A stretch of DNA of 64,000 nucleotides. Origin: Pseudeuparius sepicola. Its lineage: Eukaryota > Arthropoda > Insecta > Coleoptera > Anthribidae. A model generated the notes under the pieces. It was not told the DNA's origin, did not search any database, and worked only from the letters and a program-made list of their open reading frames with translations. The stretch's first letter is position 1. The number at the start of each line of letters is the position of its first letter. Of the stretch, positions 57,201-64,000 are shown one piece after another. The translations under genes and the position numbers were made by a program. The DNA lies in contig OY987301.1 in the NCBI GenBank assembly GCA_963920635.1, positions 22,858,501 through 22,922,500 of the forward strand. Reading direction: 5' to 3'.

Positions 57201-60200
57201 TATCCAAATTCAATCAACTTGGTTCACTTTAGGAGTGTCTGAAGGACACGGGCATAGGAAAATTTGTGAGACCGTGAGAAAGTTCTTATTAGTTTGTGGT
57301 CAGGTGTTAATTAAACAGGTCCGCGCCTGATGTCATCCTAATAATCAAATTCAGAAAATAAAAAAATCGCCAAGGCCAGGGCCAGGGTTTGAACCTACGA
57401 CGACCGCCAATTTACAATTCCGCGAACTACCAACTATCAACGCATATATTACCTTCAAACGGTCGGTGTAAGTTAGAATCTCGTGACATCACACACTCTA
57501 GGCCCTCGTGTTACCGCGGCGCCAAAATTCGACACATATACAAAGCGAGAGAGAAAAATATGGGGGAGATAAATATACAGTGTCTTCCAAAAAGTTCGCA
57601 CCATAGGGGGGAAATTTTTAATTAACGTTTTATTTTGAAATTTAATTTTGGGGTTACCTTTTGCTTTAAAAAAGATGAAAAATGACCCACTCAAACGTGG
57701 TCATGTGACTTTCTTTATCTGTCAAAAATGACATTTAAAAAAATATATCGCCAAAAATGGGTTTAGTTGTAAAATATCAAAAAGTTTTACTTGAAAAAGT
57801 TGTTTGTTTTTCAATTTTACGTAAGTGTACCAAATTTGAACGCTCTAGTAAAATATTTAGCATATTTAAAATATTTAGCATATTTAGTAGAGCGTTCAAA
57901 TTTGGTACACTTACGTAAAATTGAAAAACAAACAACTTTTTCAAGTAAAACTTTTTGATATTTTACAACTAAACCCATTTTTGGCGATATATTTTTTTAA
58001 ATGTCATTTTTGACAGATAAAGAAAGTCACATGACCACGTTTGAGTGGGTCATTTTTCCTTTTTTTTTAAGCCAAAGGTAACCCCAAAATTAATTTGGAA
58101 ATAAAACGTTACCTAATTAAAAATTTCCCCCCTATGGAGCGAACTTTTTGGAGCACACTACAGGGTGAGAGAAAAAGAGAGAAAATATATATACAGAGAG
58201 AAAAAATATGTACAGGGAGAGAGAAAAATATACAATGTGTCCCGAATAAGAATGAACAGCATGGGGATCTTGCAAACGGTGACAGATCGAACAACGGTTA
58301 AATGGGGAACAAGTTACGCAATTTTTAGCTCAATAAAATAGTACAAACAGATGTCTAATATCTTTTTTCGTTTTTGAGTTATTTTGAAAAAAGTGAAATT
58401 TTGCGTTTTTGATTTTATTTTTTCTGAACTTGTTATCACAGATAGGAAAAAAGAAAAACACTTTCTTATGGCACTTTTTAACGGGCTTTAGGATGGCGTT
58501 TTTAGATTTGTTCTACAACATTTCGTTTTTGAGAAATCATCTTCAACTTTATTTTTTAAATACGGACCTGAATTTTTTTTGCAGATTTTGAAAGCACTTT
58601 TCATAGCAAATACCATGATGTAAGTATGACACGCAATATTTTTAAAATGTTTTTAAGACAATTATACTGAAAATTCCTTTTTTCAATTAATTTTTTTTTC
58701 TATTGCGGCCCTGTATTTAATAATAAGAAGTCTAAATATTAGTCAGCATTGTCAACAATTTAACTTAAAGTTTATTTTTACTTCGAAAACTTAATATTTT
58801 TAAATACGGCCCTGTCTTCTTATTGCTTTCCTCAGTTGCTGTATATACAGCAAACAGTGTCGCATTGTGTTTCTAATAATACAATATATAATATATTAAC
58901 TAAATGATACAGTGGGAGGTATGACAAATGACAAGGGGTTGGTTTCGTTGTTTCAAATCCTTCTAGGTTATTTTTTATTATCATATGGGACAGTTATTAG
59001 TCTTTGCCGAGCTCTTTGCCGCCCTTTTTTGGTTCTCCGATTGAAAGATAAAATGTAAGTTAAATTATTGACAATACTGATTAATATTTAGACTTCTTAT
59101 TATTAAATACAGGGCCGCAATGAAAAAAATGAATGGAAAAAAGGAATTTTCAGTATAATTGTCTCAAAACTTTTTAAAAATATTTCATGTCATACAACAT
59201 GGTATTTGCAATGAAAAGTGCTTTCAAAATCTGCAAAAAAAATCCAGGTTTGTATTTAACAAAATAAAGTTGAAGATGGTTTCTCAAAAACGAAATGTTG
59301 TACAACACATCTAAAAAGCCATCTTAAAGCCCGTTCAAAAGTACCATAAGAAAGTGTTTTTCTTTTTTCCTATCTGTGATAACAACTTCAGAAAAAAATA
59401 AAATCGAAAACACAAAATTTCACTTTTTTCAAAATACTCAAAAATGAAAAAGATATTAGAAACCTGTCTGTACCATTTTATTGATCTTAAAATTGCGCAA
59501 CTTTTTCCCAATTTAACCGTTGTTCTATCTCTCACCGTTTGCAAGATCCCCATGCTGTTTATTCTTATCCGGGACACATTGTGTCCACGGATTGAGTTCG
59601 CATAGGGTGTAAATAACAAAAAAATCGAGTTGAATTTGAGCTTCTAGGGGATCAGCCCTGCTTGGTTTGAAACTAATTTGTGACATATTTTTTTAGGAAA
59701 ATCACGTAGGTATGCCTTCGAAACTATGAAAAAACTAATTTTCCACATCAGTAAAGTGCCCTTTTTGTAGGTTTTGCGACAAAATGTTATTAACTCGGTT
59801 ATTAAGGAAACTTGGTGCGAATGAAAAGCTGAGTAAGTTTGCGAAATTTCGAAAGTCTACGCCCCAATAACGTTAACGAGGAAAATGCTCCTTGTACTGT
59901 GTGTACTGCAGAAGTCCTGCATACATACTGCATAGTCCTGCATACATATTGCAGAGTCCTGCATAGGTACTGCAGAGTCCTGCATATGTACTGCAGAGTC
60001 CTGCATAAAAATTTGTACACCTACTGCAGAACCTAAATACCCCTCGGTGCACGTTTTAATAATTTTCAAATTGCGGAATAATAATCTTTATTTTTAATTA
60101 CTTTATAAAAACCCACGTTTATTACATTGACTGTTTCTGATTTGGATCAGATCGGTCTCCTTATCCTCATGAATTCATAAGCCAAAAATCAATACAATCA

Positions 60201-61544
60201 AACGTTTACGATATGGGCAACTGAGACCGAAAATTTCTAATTACCAGGATCATCGAAAAGGCCCACTTAGCACACCTTTTAGTATACTTTTGCCAGTGTG
60301 AAGATAACAGCCAAGTGTTCACTGATTTTTTTCTTTATGACTAAGTTTTGATAAAATTGGGAAAATTGGTTTCATAAATTGGGTGCGAACACACGAATTT
60401 CTTCTAAGGGTGTTTCAGTATGATGCTCAGAAAATATGGTATGTGCTCGGACAACAAGTTTCTATTGTACCATTTTGTTGACACTGCTCAGAGTACTTGC
60501 CTGCCCCTTTTGTTTTGTAGAAATATAAGCATAATGTTATAGCAATAGATCAACAGCAGCCTTTGAGGTGGGCACAAAAAAGGGATCAGCCAGAGTTCGA
60601 CGACGGAAAAGTGGTGGTGTCAGGAGATCGACAGCCGTGGTTTTATGCTATTCAGTGCAGGGGGTGGCCGCCTTAAATCGGCCCGGCACGTAGGCCACAG
60701 TGGGCCCGTTGTGGTTTTATGCTATACAGAGAAGATTCCTGGCGACCAGGTGAGGTATCCACACCAACTCATTATCAGGTGCCGGCAAAGGAGTTGTGAT
60801 TGAGTCCTAGCTACCAATAGAATATGAACCAATAATTGTGTGTGTGTGAGTCGTTGCTTTGCTGGACTGAGGTATCCTTCTAGTTCATACTTATATGTTT
60901 ATTCACCCACAACATTAGAAGAATTTCGAGAAGAATTATATATAAATAAATTTTTATTTCTTTAACTCCAACGAGTAAGAGGTTAGCACCTTTAACAAAA
61001 CTTGAATGTATACATAATTCTTACCTTGCATAAAACTTCTGCAGGAGTGGACATTTTCTTTTCGCTGATCTTCTCGTACTTCTGCTTTTTGGTGGCAGCT
61101 TTAAGGCCTTGCCATGGAAGAGATCCTCTATTAAAATACATAAGCACATATCCTAAAGATTCCATATCATCTCTTCGCGACTGTTCTATTCCTAAGTGAG
61201 CATTTATAGATGCATATCTAGCGGTACCTGTCAGATTCTTATCCTCGCGATAAGGTATATGCACACGAGTACGTGTATCTCGGAATTTCTTAGACAATCC
61301 AAAATCAATTAAAAATAATTTGTTACAGTGACGGCCGATACCCATTAAGAAATTATCAGGTTTAATGTCACGATGTATGAAACATTTGCAGTGAACAAAC
61401 TCAACACGGGCAATCATTTCATCGGCCAACATAAGAACGGTCTTAAGTGTGAATCGACGATTGCAAAAGTTGAAGAGATCTTCGAGAGACGGACCTAGCA
61501 AGTCCATTACAAGGACATTGTGATCTTTTTCTTGGCCATAGTAT
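54282..61544 (-). CDS. CSNK1A1: Casein kinase I alpha, partial (two exons in window)
   Basis: A serine/threonine kinase of Wnt (beta-catenin) and Hedgehog signalling. Exon 61544-61025 (520 nt) starts in phase 2 and encodes [20 protein letters not shown], the catalytic loop [16 protein letters not shown] (with Ser where Ala is usual) and the CK1 signatures [11 protein letters not shown] and [11 protein letters not shown]. Exon 54537-54282 (256 nt) follows in phase 0 with [20 protein letters not shown] and [14 protein letters not shown], then a Gly/Pro/Gln tail ending in phase 1 at a GTGAGT donor. The N-lobe exons (Gly-rich loop, VAVK lysine) are not in the 2.4 kb to the right, so they should lie past the window edge; the last exon was not found. 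The near identity to animal CK1alpha shows a functional gene. Confidence 0.95.
55282..55424. mobile_element. TA-flanked hairpin MITE
   Basis: Arms CAGTTTGTTCAGCGAATGTT … CAACTCCCGTCCTTGTCT are matched in inverse with very few changes. TA flanks both ends (55280-55281, 55425-55426). The arms are ~62 bp, the loop ~18 bp. Confidence 0.8.
56683..56905. repeat. CTGCAG-rich minisatellite, ~20/41-bp unit
   Basis: The alternating half-units GTCCTGCAGATACTGCAGAG and GTCCTGCAGACACTGCATGA repeat about three times as a ~41-bp higher-order unit, with degenerate copies at both edges. PstI sites (CTGCAG) recur every ~10-20 bp. Confidence 0.9.
57360..57475 (-). repeat. tRNA-derived SINE candidate
   Basis: On the minus strand, TAGTTGGTAGTTCGCGG (box-A-like) is followed ~28 nt later by GTAGGTTCAAACCCTGG (box-B-like), then a T-rich/A-rich tail toward 57360. 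The AATTGTAAATTGGCGGTCGT spacer is SINE-like and no cloverleaf forms. Confidence 0.5.
57578..58160. mobile_element. Long hairpin MITE (~270-bp arms)
   Basis: The left half (from CAGTGTCTTCCAAAAAGTTC) and right half are inverse copies over almost all of 57578-57860 and 57875-58160, differing by scattered changes. The centre holds ATATTTAGCATATTTA repeats. TA precedes the left end; at the right the expected TA is degenerate. No coding capacity. Confidence 0.8.
58233..59581. mobile_element. 1.35-kb foldback element (~520-bp arms)
   Basis: The left arm 58233-~58770 and right arm ~59058-59581 are inverse copies: CAATGTGTCCCG at the tip, then CAGCATGGGGATCTTGCAAA and CCTATCTGTGATAACA-type blocks. 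The ~290-bp centre is unique. Arm identity is high but not perfect. Left is flanked by TA, right by TG. Confidence 0.8.
59908..60030. repeat. CTGCA-rich minisatellite, ~21-bp unit
   Basis: Five or six copies of a unit like GTCCTGCATAYRTACTGCAGA, related to but distinct from the 56683-56905 array and in the same orientation. Confidence 0.85.
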
Positions 61545-64000
61545 CTGAATATAAAAAATATATAAGTAGGTGCCTAAATACAAAGACAATCCCATCGATA
61601 GTCCCGCAAAATCAATGCTATAGTTCTGCACGACTTAAACTACAGCAAAACGGGTGGCAGCTACAGCGTTTGGCGACCCACCCACCGATAGATATTGCGA
61701 GAGAACACATGTTGCTTGGTGGGTTGCAAGATGGAGTAAACAGCATTTTAACTTACCTATGACCGCAATTCGCAGAGACGGTTCTCGGCATATTCCGGTT
61801 TTATTTTACGCATTTCGGTGATTTGTTGAATTGAGAAACATCAGAATCATCATTATTCCAGAGTAAATAAAATTAATCTTACAGGGCGATTCAGTTTTAT
61901 TCTGGGTGACTTAAATAGATGATAGAAGACTAAAACCACAAAATGAGATTATTCAGCTAGCAAAAACTACCCATCACCACCCGAGAGAATTGTTTTCGTC
62001 CGATTCTCGCCGTTTTTTGAGAGGATGTTCATTATACCCCTGTAGAACTTCTTGAAGGTCGCAATTTCAGTTTAGCGGCAACAAAATGGGATGAGTACAT
62101 CATAAAATAGGTTGATGTTTTTTAAATACTTAATGTATGTGAATGAAATGTTGTATAAGGCAGTGGCGCACTCTCGAAATATCCTTCAAACATAAAAAAT
62201 AAGAGTGTACGGATAAAAAATAAAATATATTTTCGAAATCTTGAAAATAAATGCACCCGCCTAATATTTTTTTATTTGTAACGGAGGTTTGTTTTTAATT
62301 TGTGATTATTTTATAACTTATGCTAATGCGATATCTATAGTGGCAAAAAATGTTAATTTTTTGTATTACTCTTATTTCTATTTTATTTCCTGTTATTTAT
62401 CAACAATAAATTATATTTTCAGTTGAACACTATATCACTTCCATAACTCAATACGGAGTTGAAATTTGAGGGTTTGTTGCACGGTTTGACCACTGTACAG
62501 GGTGTTTCGTTAAGGGTGAAGAGGTACCATATCTCAGCTTTGGGAAAAAAATATTTTTAAGTAATGTGGTCACGAAAAATCGCTGGAAATTATTTTTAAG
62601 TCAGTAAGTCGGCCGCTAGGGGGCGTATTCGAAACAGTAAATTCAAAAAATGAGTTTTCTCAAAAAAATTACTAACAAAGGTATATCAAAACTAATTTTA
62701 TTGCACTCTTCAGCAAATTCTAAACAATTTTCGTTAAGGATTTTTTGCTCTACCGAACACCCTCTACATTTTTTGTTCAAATTTAGTATATGGGGGTTTT
62801 GGGGTGTCCTGATTAACGCTGTTGTGTCAGATTTTAAATAAAAAAATCGCTAAATGGTTTTTGTGAAAATCGGGGTATAAAAAAAATCGAAGCCGTCCCT
62901 GGATTTGCATTTTGACAAAAGTAAAAACGTCAAAAGAAGCGTTTTTTGAAGACCTTTCGAACAAAAAAAGGTTTTTGAAAATATCTCACAAAATACATTT
63001 TTTATCGATTTGTATACACTTAAAAGTAGACACCCTGTATATTTCAAAATGGCCGCTATAAAATCCAAGATGGTCGATAGAGAGGAGTAGATTCCTAACA
63101 AAAATGAAAGCTAAGTAGAACCTGGAAAAAAATTAACTTAATTGGTGCATTAACGTGAAATTCGACGTTAAGCTGCCACACTAAACGTGATTTTTCGAAA
63201 CTAAAATTGTGTCACAAATTAGTTTCAAAACAAGCAAGGCTGAACCCTAAAAGCTCTAATTTCAACTCGAAATTTTTTTCATCTTTCACAAAAGTTGTAT
63301 CACCGATCCGGGGATTCACGGTATATTATTTTTTAGAAAATGTACACTAAGTACACATACAACATCAACTTCTGAGCAGACCGAGGGCCTCAATTCCTTT
63401 TGTCGCCTTGCGCATCCGACGGGCCAGTGGCCAGTGGCGCAACGAGGGGCTGCAGCCCCCCCCCCCCGAGCTCGTACCAACCAAGCAAAAAAGCGCTAAA
63501 CAATGCTAGATAAAAACAAGACCGAATGATTTGTATTTTGTTTAACCTTTATTTTTTAAGTTTATGTTATGATTTATCAAATTTACGATATTGAGGATAT
63601 CGGTGGTAGGTATACATTAGTAGTTTATGAAAGATTAGTTGTCTCGTTGTCTGGCCGGCAGTAGGCACAGAACAGAAACACAAGTCACAGGCACACGCGC
63701 TTTGCGCCGCGGGCCATCCAAACCTGCGACAAACTTAAAACTAATCTGACCTGAATTATATGCGCCTGGCCTTCTATTTTCTACTGTCCTTCATATACGG
63801 TAGGGCAGTAGGATAAGAGGGGGGGTTGAGTGTTCAAACCCTTCCCATTGAGAAAAAAAGAAGAGGAAACATTATCATGCTAATGTAACTTTACAATTTT
63901 CCACGCCTCAGTTAAATTGTCTGTCCTTAAAATTTCTAAAAAAATTTGCATCCGGCGCATTTTAATAAGCGAACACCTCATTTTAATTTCTGCTTTTAAA
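61545..64000. other. CK1alpha 5' intron and flank
   Basis: No N-lobe kinase exon was found. 61882-61960 starts CAGGGCGATTCAGTTTTATT, an end of the foldback family of copies A-C. 62500 begins TACAGGGTGTTTCGTTAAGG, another mariner-type end. 62825-63043 is a family-E copy ending AAGTAGACACCCTGTA. A run of 14 C lies at 63457-63470 beside GCAGTGGCGCAACGAGGGGC, which resembles a transposon end. Confidence 0.55.
62825..63043. repeat. Family-E interspersed repeat copy
   Basis: TCAGATTTTAAATAAAAAAATCGCTAAATGG through AAGTAGACACCCTGTA. The same sequence occurs inverted at 31514-31735 (starting TACAAGGTGTCTACTTTTA) and partly at 34425-34505. The terminal CAGGGTGTCTACTTTTA with TA suggests a mariner-type MITE family. 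Confidence 0.7.

Larger units (their letters stand above)
56636..60060. mobile_element. Possible 3.4-kb element bounded by GTGCAC inverted ends
   Basis: TAGTGCACGTCGAGGGGT at the left is matched in inverse near the right (ACCCCTCGGTGCACGTTTTA). Next to each end is the direct sequence AAAAATTTGTACACCTACTG and a CTGCAG-rich tandem array in the same orientation. Two hairpin elements and a SINE seem to have inserted in between. Tandem arrays near termini recall Helitron-type or other satellite-bearing elements; the class is not settled. Confidence 0.5.
54538..61024 (-). other. CK1alpha intron
   Basis: A 6.5-kb intron dense in repeats: hairpin MITE 55282-55424, a large inverted-end unit 56636-60060 with two CTGCAG-rich arrays, hairpins 57578-58160 and 58233-59581, and a tRNA-like SINE. 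The remaining parts (54650-55270, 55430-56600, 60060-61024) hold no gene I can support. Confidence 0.75.

Noticed and set aside
57389..57625. 78-aa ORF at the edge of a hairpin MITE
   Set aside because: It runs through a tRNA-like SINE and a MITE arm, so the frame is accidental.

Overview
The window is nuclear DNA from an insect (a beetle is my guess, but the sequence does not settle the order). Reasons: AT-rich sequence, spliced genes with short coding exons, an insect-type transferrin-2-like gene, short TTAGG-type repeats, and a dense load of small inverted-repeat transposons. Four conserved host genes can be rebuilt from exon-intron structure. COG6 (minus, 261-6399, complete, 4 exons, 625 aa) is a Golgi tethering subunit. 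A transferrin-2/melanotransferrin-like gene (plus, 7423-18461, complete, 7 exons, 871 aa) has two lobes, a repeat-rich linker and a GPI-type tail. PGM3/AGM1 (plus, 30933-43515, complete, 8 exons, 553 aa) encodes phosphoacetylglucosamine mutase of the UDP-GlcNAc pathway. Casein kinase I alpha (minus, 54282-61544) is partial: two exons cover most of the kinase domain, the 5' exons appear to lie beyond the right edge and the last exon was not found. The genes are unrelated in function; COG6 and the transferrin gene are divergent and share about 1 kb of upstream DNA. In the three complete genes the reading-frame phases agree at every junction.

Most of the rest is mobile DNA, much of it with readable ends. 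(1) 19014-22080: a 3.07 kb DNA transposon with ~37-bp imperfect terminal inverted repeats (TIRs), a TTAT target duplication, repeated subterminal motifs and a spliced, twice-frameshifted DDE-like gene of a family common in insects as 'uncharacterised protein'. (2) 22320-23210: a non-autonomous hAT-like element with an exact 8-bp target duplication. (3) 25191-28489: a decayed P-element/THAP9-type transposase gene, itself hit by a small MITE. (4) 13790-16084: a TTAA-flanked element with ~180-bp TIRs carrying a broken THAP gene inside a transferrin intron. (5) 48678-49280: a PIF/Harbinger-derived MITE with a TAA duplication and a leftover transposase N-terminus. (6) 8053-10325: a nested stack inside transferrin intron 1 with a 7-bp duplication. 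(7) Many TA-flanked long-palindrome MITEs, including families with copies in several introns. (8) Fragments of non-LTR retrotransposons and tRNA-like SINE candidates. (9) Tandem arrays: a 122-bp unit in three copies and two PstI-rich (CTGCAG) minisatellites in the CK1alpha intron.

The most notable host-gene observations are the loss of most iron/anion ligands in both transferrin lobes and a dibasic furin-like site in the inter-lobe linker. The best candidate for a poorly described system is the TTAT-flanked transposon at 19014-22080. A perfect 152-bp inverted repeat at 29771-30099 is also unusual. All coordinates were read by eye; none was tested by a database search.
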